The notes under the pieces were generated by a model. The model did no database searches, was not told where the DNA came from, and saw only the letters and a list, made by a program, of their open reading frames with translations. From contig JAISRP010000347.1 in the NCBI GenBank assembly GCA_031273585.1, positions 1-10,032 on the forward strand: 10,032 bases of DNA. The letters are read 5' to 3'. The position numbers and the translations under genes are program-made. Below are positions 1-6,018 of the stretch, in pieces; the stretch's first letter is position 1; the number at the start of each line of letters is the position of its first letter. This stretch comes from Synergistaceae bacterium (GTDB lineage: Bacteria > Synergistota > Synergistia > Synergistales > Synergistaceae).

Positions 1-120
1 CCAGTCCCCCGGGCCCCCATTTGTTTTTTGTTTTCGCCCGCAGGGCGAAAACAAAAAAATGAAATAGGGTCCAGGGAGCCTTGCTCCCTGGCGGGGTTTG
101 GGGCGGAGCCCCAAGGTCCT
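1..120 (+). repeat. Composite hairpin repeat, copy 1 (truncated by window start)
   Basis: Three parts are visible. Positions 1-20 are the inner part of one side arm; they match the reverse complement of 5957-5976 with one mismatch. The centre is a perfect 16-bp stem (24-39 with 43-58) with a GCA loop. The other arm has a 9-bp stem (71-79 with 83-91, loop CTT) and then a 7-bp stem (98-104 with 108-114, loop GGA), ending in GGTCCT. Read on the plus strand, it aligns almost base for base with copy 2 at 5855-6011 read on the minus strand, so the copies are inverted. A short open frame through it (28-276) is a by-product of the repeat. I do not recognise a named repeat family. Confidence 0.85.
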
Positions 121-143
121 GCCCGTGGCCCGTGGGTTTTTCC

Positions 144-164
144 ATGCCCGCGATCGCGCGGCAT
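144..164. other. Dyad-symmetric sequence upstream of the response regulator promoter
   Basis: A 10-bp perfect palindrome, CGCGATCGCG (149-158), is flanked by ATGCC (144-148) and GGCAT (160-164), with one unpaired base at 159. It ends 10 nt before the -35 hexamer at 175. This could be a protein-binding site or a small hairpin. There is no T-tract after it, so it is not an intrinsic terminator. The role is unknown, and a GC-rich dyad of this size can occur by chance. Confidence 0.35.
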
Positions 165-174
165 CAGTTTTAAG

Positions 175-203
175 TTGAATTTAGATAATGGATCTGATAA
201 TAT
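175..203 (+). promoter_or_regulatory. Probable sigma70-type promoter of the response regulator gene
   Basis: A TTGAAT -35 hexamer (175-180) and a TAATAT -10 hexamer (198-203) are separated by exactly 17 nt, in a locally AT-rich patch within GC-rich surroundings. The expected transcript would start near 210 and carry a leader of about 120 nt before the ATG at 332. A 7-bp inverted repeat, TTTAAGT (169-175) and ACTTAAA (206-212), brackets the promoter and could be an operator, but this is weak evidence on its own. Confidence 0.6.
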
Positions 204-331
204 CCACTTAAAGGGAGAGCATTTGGCCGAGTCGGGCGTCGGCGCGCATCCGCGCCCCAGTCGTCACGAGGTCTGATGAACGGCTCCCGGCACGTCTGTT
301 TCACGGCTCATACCTGGAGGTCGTAAACTTT

Positions 332-1357
332 ATGAAGCAAATACTGGTTGTGGATGATAATCTGACAAACCTCAAGCAGATAAACGTGCAGCTGGCTGGG
401 GAATACAAGGTCGCGCTCGCGAAGTCGGGGGAGCAGGCATTGCAGATATGCACCAGGGAGCGCCCGGATCTCGTGCTGTTGGACATCGAGATGCCTGACA
501 TGGATGGGTTCGAGACCATATTGAAATTCAAGGGCAGCATGAGCCTGAGTCAGATTCCGGTGATCTTTCTGACCGCGAACCACGACACTGAGACTGAGAT
601 ACGGGCTCTCGAATCCGGGGCGGTCGACTTCATAACGAAACCGGTCGAGAAGAGCATACTGCTTCACAGGATAAAGCTGCACCTGCGTTTCTTCGAGTAT
701 CAGACCCACCTGGAAAACACCGTGAAAGCCCTTGAGGACTGTATTGTAACTTCCTTCTCCGACATCATAGAGTGCAGGGACGAGAATATCGAGGGGCACG
801 CCGCGCGCACGAGCCGCTACGTGGGGCTGCTCTGCTGCGTGCTGCGGGAGAGGGGCCTGTTCTCGGGCGAGCTCGGCGAGAGGGAGGTGGAGATGATGGT
901 GCGCGCCACCCCCCTTCACGACGTGGGGAAGATCGGGGTCAGCGATATAATACTTCTCAAGCCGTCCATGCTCGACGACGAGGAGTTCGGCATGATGAAA
1001 AAGCACACCACGATAGGCGCGGACATCCTTCGGAGCATGTACAAGAGAACGCCGACGCAGCACTATCTGAAGTACGCGATCATGATAGCGGAGTGCCACC
1101 ACGAGAGGTTCAACGGGAAGGGGTACCCGTTCGGACTGAGGGGCACGGACATTCCGCTCTGCGCCAGGATCATGTCGGTCGCCGACGTGTACGACGCGCT
1201 CGTGGATACCCGCGTGTACAAGAAATCGATGAGCCACGGGGATGCCTGCCGCGTAATCTACTCCGGGAAGGGCACGCAGTTCGATCCCGACGTTGTGGAG
1301 GCGTTCCGGTCCGTAAACTGCGAGCTCGAGGAGGCATCGAGGGCCGGAAAGATATAG
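332..1357 (+). CDS. Two-component response regulator with HD-GYP output domain (RpfG-like)
   Basis: A cytoplasmic response regulator of 341 aa. An N-terminal receiver domain (about 3-120) has the acidic pair D8/D9, phosphoacceptor D51 in LLDIEMPD, T81 and K103 (TKP). After a short helical linker comes an HD-GYP domain (about 135-330) with H156, the HD pair H196/D197 in HDVGKIG, H225, the signature HHERFNGKGYP (256-266) and D285. All the metal-binding and GYP residues I can check are present, so activity as a cyclic-di-GMP phosphodiesterase is expected from the family; it is not shown here. The start at ATG 332 follows GGAGG (316-320). It is the first plus-strand gene after the promoter at 175-203 and lies 126 nt upstream of the FIST and hybrid kinase genes, so it is a likely final acceptor of that kinase's phosphorelay. 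Confidence 0.93.
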   Translation: MKQILVVDDNLTNLKQINVQLAGEYKVALAKSGEQALQICTRERPDLVLLDIEMPDMDGFETILKFKGSMSLSQIPVIFLTANHDTETEIRALESGAVDFITKPVEKSILLHRIKLHLRFFEYQTHLENTVKALEDCIVTSFSDIIECRDENIEGHAARTSRYVGLLCCVLRERGLFSGELGEREVEMMVRATPLHDVGKIGVSDIILLKPSMLDDEEFGMMKKHTTIGADILRSMYKRTPTQHYLKYAIMIAECHHERFNGKGYPFGLRGTDIPLCARIMSVADVYDALVDTRVYKKSMSHGDACRVIYSGKGTQFDPDVVEAFRSVNCELEEASRAGKI

Positions 1358-1405
1358 CCAATTAAATAAACCGCGTGGAATTTTGCCGATGACGGTTGCA
1401 GCGGC

Positions 1406-1428
1406 GATAAAGGTCTTTAATCTTTATC
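1406..1428 (+). other. Small AT-rich inverted repeat between response regulator and FIST gene
   Basis: GATAAAG (1406-1412) and CTTTATC (1422-1428) can form a 7-bp stem with a 9-nt loop, followed by a pyrimidine-rich stretch (CTTTAGGCTTCTTAC). It could be a weak terminator or attenuator after the response regulator gene, or an operator for the FIST gene. The stem is AT-rich and the tail is not a clean T-run, so the terminator reading is doubtful. A TATATT hexamer (1456-1461) downstream could be a -10 element, but I find no good -35, so I do not call a separate promoter. Confidence 0.25.
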
Positions 1429-1469
1429 CTTTAGGCTTCTTACTTTAGATTGCTGTATATTAGGCCGGC

Positions 1470-1477
1470 GGGGGGGG
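1470..1477 (+). promoter_or_regulatory. G8 tract acting as an unusual ribosome-binding site for the FIST gene
   Basis: An uninterrupted run of eight G (preceded by GGC) ends 6 nt before the ATG at 1484, exactly where the Shine-Dalgarno sequence should be. No AGGAGG-like motif is present, unlike at the neighbouring genes. A G-run can pair partly with the CCUCC of 16S rRNA. Homopolymeric G-tracts of this length are prone to slippage, so tract length could alter translation of the sensor gene; that is inference. Confidence 0.5.
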
Positions 1478-1483
1478 CAAATT

Positions 1484-2638
1484 ATGATCAGAACTTTGAC
1501 GGCGTTTACGGAGGAGGCGGACGATCCTGAGATCGCAGTCTCTCAGGTATTGGGCCAGCTCAACCTGGAGGGCGGTCTCCTTCGGAACTCCGTCGGCGTC
1601 ATGTCCTGCTCCCTCGATTTCATGGATGAGGGCGTGGTCGCGGCGCTGTGCGAGCGGCTGCCCTTCGACGTCGTCGGGATCAACACCATAGGCAGCGCTG
1701 TGTCCGGGGGCGGAGGCCAGATAATACTGACCCTGGCGGTGCTGACGAGCGACGACGTATCGTTCTCCGCCGGCGTGTCCGGGTCGATACTGCCCGATTA
1801 CGAAAAATCGCTCTCCGACCTGTACGAGGACACGGTCGCCGGGTTGGGGGACAGCCCGAAGCTGATGCTGGTCTTCGCCCCGATGACCCACAGCGTGGCG
1901 TCGGACTACTTCGTCGACATCCTCGACTCGATATCCGGCGGAGTACCGATGTTCGGCTTCGTTGCGTGTGATTTTACCGTGTCCTTCAGAAGACCGCTGG
2001 TCATGTTCAACGGACGCACCTATGCCGACGCCGTGGGCGTAATAATGATGTCGGGCGACGTGCGCCCGAGATTCACCATGACCTCGATCCCCGGCGACAA
2101 GATGCTCAAGCGGAAGGCCGTCATAACGAAGTCGAGCGGCAACGTCCTGATGGAGGTCAACGGCGCGCCGGCGATCGAGTACATGAAATCCCTGGGCCTC
2201 GTTAAGAACGGCGGGATAGAGGGGGCCGAGTCCATTCCCATGATCGTCGACTACAACGATGGTAATCCGCCGGTCGCGCGGGTCGTGAGCCTGCTCACTC
2301 CCGAGGGGTACGTCGTCTTGGGAGGCGCCGCGCCAGTAAACTGCACCATAGGGATCGGGGTGCTCGACTTTGACGACGTCGTCGGTACTGCGTCTGAGAT
2401 GGCGGACGAGGCGGGAAGCTCCGATTACGATTTTCTGCTCGTCGCCTCGTGCATGACTAGAAACTTCATCCTGGGGTTCGACTGCCACATTGAGATGGAG
2501 AGCGTTCGCTCCAGGCTGAGGGAGGACGCCCCGTTTCTGTTCACGTATGCCGGCGGCGAGATTTGCCCCGTTAAGTCGAAGGACGGCAGGTTTTTAAACC
2601 GCTATCACAACCTGACGCTGGTGAGCTGCGCCATTTAG
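1484..2638 (+). CDS. FIST-domain sensory protein
   Basis: A soluble protein of 384 aa with FIST N and FIST C regions (roughly 30-220 and 225-375). The best marks are the glycine-rich segment near 66-78, the PMFGFVACDF segment (155-164), and the C-terminal hallmark FLFTYAGGEICPV (351-363) followed by NRYHNLTL (372-379). There is no signal peptide or membrane segment, and no enzymatic motif. FIST domains are ligand-sensing modules. In NosP-type systems a stand-alone FIST protein encoded next to a hybrid histidine kinase binds heme and controls that kinase. The same gene order is seen here, with the kinase gene starting 50 nt downstream. The histidines available as heme ligands are H136, H335 and H375, and there are eight cysteines, but the ligand cannot be read from sequence. 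An ATG start is assumed at 1484, 6 nt after a G8 tract. Confidence 0.87.
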   Translation: MIRTLTAFTEEADDPEIAVSQVLGQLNLEGGLLRNSVGVMSCSLDFMDEGVVAALCERLPFDVVGINTIGSAVSGGGGQIILTLAVLTSDDVSFSAGVSGSILPDYEKSLSDLYEDTVAGLGDSPKLMLVFAPMTHSVASDYFVDILDSISGGVPMFGFVACDFTVSFRRPLVMFNGRTYADAVGVIMMSGDVRPRFTMTSIPGDKMLKRKAVITKSSGNVLMEVNGAPAIEYMKSLGLVKNGGIEGAESIPMIVDYNDGNPPVARVVSLLTPEGYVVLGGAAPVNCTIGIGVLDFDDVVGTASEMADEAGSSDYDFLLVASCMTRNFILGFDCHIEMESVRSRLREDAPFLFTYAGGEICPVKSKDGRFLNRYHNLTLVSCAI

Positions 2639-2688
2639 GCGCGCAAGTCGGATGGCGGGGCACAAGGCGCGCTGTGGAAGGTGAATCG

Positions 2689-5094
2689 ATGCTGAACGAG
2701 AGCCCTGCGCCTGAGGATTATCAGGAGATAAAATCGGAGCTGGAGCTGCTGCGCAGGGAGAACAAGAGGTTAAACCGGCAGCTGCGCGTCTTTCCGGACA
2801 TCGCCGAGAGGGTTCGGGCCGCCAGGAACGCGAATATCAGCCTGAGCGCGATCATATCCGCCGAGAAGACGAACCACGAGATATTTCTCGAGCTGCTCCT
2901 GAAGAACAGCCCCGACATAATCCTGCTGTTCGACAGGGTCGGGAGGTTCATGTACTGCACCGACACGTTCCTCAGGAGGGCGCGGATCGCCAACTTTGGG
3001 CTGATCAGCGGCAGGACGTTCTCGGAGGTGTTCTGGCCCTTCATCGGGACGTCCGAGACCGAGCGGATAGCCGCGGCCTTCCGCCAGTCCGTGCGCGACA
3101 GGCGGAACATCTCGATCGACAGGATGATAGACTTCAGCCGCGACGGCTCTCACCGCAACTATTCAATTCACTTCTCCCCCATGATGAACTCCGCCGGCGA
3201 GATAATCGGCGCGATGTCCCTGTTTCACGACATCACCGACTTCCTGCAGGCGAAACAGGCGGAGGCGGCCTCCCATGCCAAGAGCGCATTCTTAGCGAAC
3301 ATGAGCCACGAGATAAGGACGCCGCTCAACGCCATAATGGGGCTGAGCGAGGTGGAGCTCAGGAACGACCTGCCGGAGGACACCCGCGAAAACCTCGAGA
3401 AAATATACAGCTCCGGCGCCACCCTGCTGGGGATAATCAACGACATCCTGGATATATCCAAGATCGAATCGGGGAAATTCGAGATAATTCCGGTCAACTA
3501 CGACTTCCCGAGCCTCATAAGCGAGACCGTGAACCAGAACATCGTGCGCATAGGGGCAAAGCCGGTCACGTTCGAGCTCCGGGTGAACGGGGATATCCCG
3601 TCCAGGCTCTACGGCGACGAGATAAGGGTGAAGCAGATCCTGAACAACCTCCTGTCCAATGCCTTCAAGTACACGAGGGAGGGCCTCGTGACGCTCGAAG
3701 TGCGGTGCGACCTGTTCGGGGATGACGCGATGATCGAGTACACGGTGACCGACACCGGACGAGGCATAAAGGACGAGGATCTGGAGAAGCTCTTCTCGGA
3801 GTACAGGCAGCTAGACACCAGGGATAACCGGAACATAGAGGGCACCGGCCTCGGCCTGTCAATATGCAAAAACTTAGTCGGCATGATGGACGGCGCCATA
3901 AGCGTGAGGAGCAGGTACGGGCACGGCAGCCGTTTTACCGCCACCATACGCCAGGGGGTCGTCGATGCGACCCCCGTCGCCCGTGAGGTTGTCGGCAACC
4001 TGATGGACTTCAGCTACATAGAGAGCCGCCGCGACAAGGACAGGAAGCTCACGAGGACGCCCATGCCCTACGGAAAGGTCCTGGTCGTCGACGACGTCAT
4101 GACGAACCTGGACGTGGCCCGTGGGCTCCTGCTGCCGTACGGGCTCGAGGTCCACTGCGTATCCAGCGGCCGGCAGGCCATCGAGGCGGTCCGTCAGGGG
4201 AAGGATATCTACGACGCGATATTCATGGATCACATGATGCCGGAGATGGACGGCGTGGCGGCGGTCAGGGTGATCCGCGGCGAGATCGGGACGGACTACG
4301 CCAAAAACGTGCCGATAATAGCCCTCACCGCCAACGCCCTGATCGGAAACGCAGAGATGTTCATCAAGAACGGGTTTCAGGCATTCCTGTCCAAGCCCAT
4401 CGACATAGCCAAGCTCGACGCCATCCTGAACAGGTGGGTGAGGGACGAGAGGAGGGAGGCGGAGTACGGCAGGACGCCGGATGCAGCTCCGGCAGAGGAG
4501 GACTCGCCGGCGGCCGCGGACTGGAATATCGACGGGGTCGACTGCGCCGACGGCATAAGGCGATTTGGCGGCGAGGGGCCGTATATGGAGATAATGAGGT
4601 CGTTCGTGACGAACACACCGCCACTTCTCGAGAGGCTGCGCCGCGTGACGCGGGAGACGCTCGGTGAGTACGCCGTCACTGTGCACGGCATCAAGGGATC
4701 GAGCCTCGGGATCTGCGCATACAAGGCCGCAGCCGTGGCGGCGGAGCTGGAGGCGGCAGCCAAGAGGGGGGACATCGAGGCCGTGCTCAAGCGCAACGAT
4801 GCCTTCTTGCGGCTGGCCGGGGATCTGATCTCCGACATCGAGGGGCTCGTGAGGCGTCCTGACGGCGCCCCCTCCGAGACGAGGGATGCGCCGGACCACG
4901 AGCTGCTGGCGGAACTGCTGGCGGCCTGCGGGAGATACGACTCGGCTCTCATGGAGGAGGTCATGACCAGCCTGGAGAGCTGCCGATACGAGTCGGGGTC
5001 GGACCTGGTGAAGTGGCTGAGGGAGCAGTTGGACAACCTCGAGTACGACGCGATTTGCGAGCGCCTGGAGGAGGTCCTGCTGAACTCGCCGTGA
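2689..5094 (+). CDS. Soluble hybrid sensor histidine kinase (PAS-HisKA-HATPase-REC-HPt)
   Basis: An 801-aa multistep phosphorelay kinase. Domains in order: a short coiled coil (11-35); PAS (about 70-185); HisKA with H207 in MSHEIRTPLN; HATPase with the N box (N320, N324), G1 DTGRGI (355-360) and G2 EGTGLGL (384-390); receiver (463-585) with D468/D469, D514, T547 and K569; HPt with H666 in VHGIKGSS. A helical tail (about 736-801) follows, of no function I recognise. No membrane segment or signal peptide is visible, so it is cytoplasmic and probably senses through PAS or the FIST protein encoded just upstream. The start is taken at ATG 2689, which has GGAAGG (2676-2681) 7 nt ahead. An in-frame GTG at 2674 would add five residues but has a poorer ribosome-binding site. 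All catalytic residues are intact. Confidence 0.93.
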   Translation: MLNESPAPEDYQEIKSELELLRRENKRLNRQLRVFPDIAERVRAARNANISLSAIISAEKTNHEIFLELLLKNSPDIILLFDRVGRFMYCTDTFLRRARIANFGLISGRTFSEVFWPFIGTSETERIAAAFRQSVRDRRNISIDRMIDFSRDGSHRNYSIHFSPMMNSAGEIIGAMSLFHDITDFLQAKQAEAASHAKSAFLANMSHEIRTPLNAIMGLSEVELRNDLPEDTRENLEKIYSSGATLLGIINDILDISKIESGKFEIIPVNYDFPSLISETVNQNIVRIGAKPVTFELRVNGDIPSRLYGDEIRVKQILNNLLSNAFKYTREGLVTLEVRCDLFGDDAMIEYTVTDTGRGIKDEDLEKLFSEYRQLDTRDNRNIEGTGLGLSICKNLVGMMDGAISVRSRYGHGSRFTATIRQGVVDATPVAREVVGNLMDFSYIESRRDKDRKLTRTPMPYGKVLVVDDVMTNLDVARGLLLPYGLEVHCVSSGRQAIEAVRQGKDIYDAIFMDHMMPEMDGVAAVRVIRGEIGTDYAKNVPIIALTANALIGNAEMFIKNGFQAFLSKPIDIAKLDAILNRWVRDERREAEYGRTPDAAPAEEDSPAAADWNIDGVDCADGIRRFGGEGPYMEIMRSFVTNTPPLLERLRRVTRETLGEYAVTVHGIKGSSLGICAYKAAAVAAELEAAAKRGDIEAVLKRNDAFLRLAGDLISDIEGLVRRPDGAPSETRDAPDHELLAELLAACGRYDSALMEEVMTSLESCRYESGSDLVKWLREQLDNLEYDAICERLEEVLLNSP

Positions 5095-5142
5095 CGCCGG
5101 ACGCGGCGCGCCGGCGAGATCCCGGGCCCCCGTGAGGCCCGG
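5095..5142. terminator. GC-rich hairpins between convergent kinase and cheX genes
   Basis: The 48 nt between the two stop codons hold two hairpins: CGCCGG/CCGGCG (5095-5100 with 5111-5116) and a 7-bp CCGGGCC/GGCCCGG (5122-5128 with 5136-5142, loop of 7). In a convergent gap this short they probably act as a two-way stop. Neither is followed by a T-run on either strand, so termination may depend on other factors or be inefficient. Confidence 0.4.
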
Positions 5143-5634
5143 TTATCCGTAGACCGACAGGATGAGGAATACCCTTCCCTTGCCGACGGTGAACGGCAGG
5201 GTGAAGCTCTTGACGTTGGACTTCACGGTCGGGGACAGCTTTATGTTCTCGCCGGACACCAATTGCGGCGGGGTGATGTCCAGCCCTGAGATATCGGCCA
5301 TTATGAGGGCCCTCCCGCTTATCATGTTCGTCATCTCTCCCAGCACGCTCATCGACATCGAGTCATCCGGGTCGGCCTTTATTATGCCCCCGGTGAACGC
5401 GCCGACGTAGGCCTCGAACGAATCCATGTCCGCCATGAGGGACGCGGTGCATCTGGCTATGCCGCCCACGATGCCGATAAATGCCGCCACCCTGCTGCCT
5501 GGCGCCTTCACCCCCGGCGCCATCTCCGGTTTTACGAACTCGGCGGTGAGCCCGACGCTCTCGCTCACGGTCACGAGGGCGCTCATATATGAATTTACGA
5601 GTATAGAGGGCAGGGTCAGCTTGTTCAATGCCAT
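5143..5634 (-). CDS. cheX: CheX-family phosphatase (CheY-P phosphatase-like)
   Basis: 163 aa. The family mark is the segment LGEMTNMISGRA (98-109), containing the E-x-x-N pair (E100, N103) that positions the attacking water on a phosphorylated receiver in CheX/CheC proteins. A glycine-rich beta segment (AAFIGIVGGIARC, 50-62) and an alternating hydrophobic C-terminus (about 143-161) also fit. Length matches stand-alone CheX. The start is placed at the ATG at 5634 because AGGAGTGA (complement of 5642-5649) precedes it; an upstream ATG at 5655 would add seven residues without a well-spaced ribosome-binding site. It converges on the hybrid kinase gene, and no cheA, cheW, cheY or receptor gene is visible, so its substrate may be a receiver of the neighbouring relay. 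Whether it works in chemotaxis cannot be told from the window. Confidence 0.82.
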   Translation of the reverse strand: MALNKLTLPSILVNSYMSALVTVSESVGLTAEFVKPEMAPGVKAPGSRVAAFIGIVGGIARCTASLMADMDSFEAYVGAFTGGIIKADPDDSMSMSVLGEMTNMISGRALIMADISGLDITPPQLVSGENIKLSPTVKSNVKSFTLPFTVGKGRVFLILSVYG

Positions 5635-5655
5635 AATTCTATCACTCCTGTGCAT

Positions 5656-5854
5656 AAAAAAATATGAATCCCTCCCTCGCGCCGCAGCCCCCCATAATGC
5701 GGGACCCGCGACGGCGATACGGGAGGAGCGAAGTTGGTCATCCTTTACATGCGTAGATACGTTTTAAAAAAATTAAAATGAGTAGCCTTACCTAGATAGA
5801 TTAGCACAGACGCGGGATTTTGAGAATAGCCCGCCGAAACCCCAAATTCATAGG
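5656..5854. other. Gene-free stretch upstream of cheX
   Basis: No credible coding frame. It contains an AT-rich patch (about 5760-5780), a short dyad GCGGGACCCGC (5699-5709), and the cheX leader. On the minus strand TTCTCA and TAATCT spaced by 17 nt lie around 5798-5826, but the match to consensus is weak, so I do not call a promoter. No riboswitch class I know fits. Confidence 0.4.
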
Positions 5855-5878
5855 AAAAACCTTGGGGCGCTGCCCCAA
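5855..5878 (-). terminator. Probable intrinsic terminator of the ABC transporter operon
   Basis: On the minus strand a 7-bp TTGGGGC/GCCCCAA stem (5862-5868 with 5872-5878, 3-nt loop) is followed by GG and then five T (5855-5859). This is the outer hairpin of repeat copy 2, 141 nt past the stop codon of the second ABC gene. It is the only hairpin of the repeat followed by a T-run, and the matching end of copy 1 lacks one. Confidence 0.5.
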
Positions 5879-6011
5879 ACCCCGCCAGGGAGCCAGCTCT
5901 CTGGACACTGTTCCCGTTTTTTTGTTTTCGCCCTGCGGGCGAAAACAAAAAAACGAGATGGGGGTCCGGGGGACTGGTCCCCCGGCGGGCGTGGGCGGAG
6001 CCCACGGTCCT
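5855..6011 (-). repeat. Composite five-hairpin repeat, copy 2 (complete, inverted relative to copy 1)
   Basis: Five hairpins form a mirror-like series with stems of 7, 9, 19, 9 and 7 bp: 5862-5878, 5885-5904, the central 5915-5955 (perfect 19-bp stem, 3-nt loop), 5966-5985 and 5990-6006. The central loop read on the minus strand is GCA, as in copy 1. The two side arms share a layout (9-bp stem, GGCGGG spacer, 7-bp stem) but have different stem sequences that stay paired. The element begins 7 nt after the stop of the downstream ABC gene. Open frames through it on both strands (5745-6005, 5820-6113) are artefacts of the repeat. Confidence 0.88.
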
Positions 6012-6018
6012 CTTTCTC

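Noticed and set aside
121..140. Terminator ending in the T-run at 136-142 after GCCCGTGGCCCGTGGG
   Set aside because: The sequence before the T-run is a direct repeat (CCCGTGG twice), not an inverted one. Only a 3-bp stem can form, so it is not a convincing intrinsic terminator.
28..276. Possible 82-aa protein near the window start, and similar ones at 5745-6005 and 5820-6113
   Set aside because: They share an FSPAGRKQKN-like string only because they run through copies of the hairpin repeat, in either direction, and then diverge. They have no suitable ribosome-binding site.
5656..5760. c-di-GMP riboswitch upstream of cheX, expected given the HD-GYP neighbour
   Set aside because: I could not find the conserved joining and tetraloop-receptor segments of class I or II c-di-GMP riboswitches in this leader.
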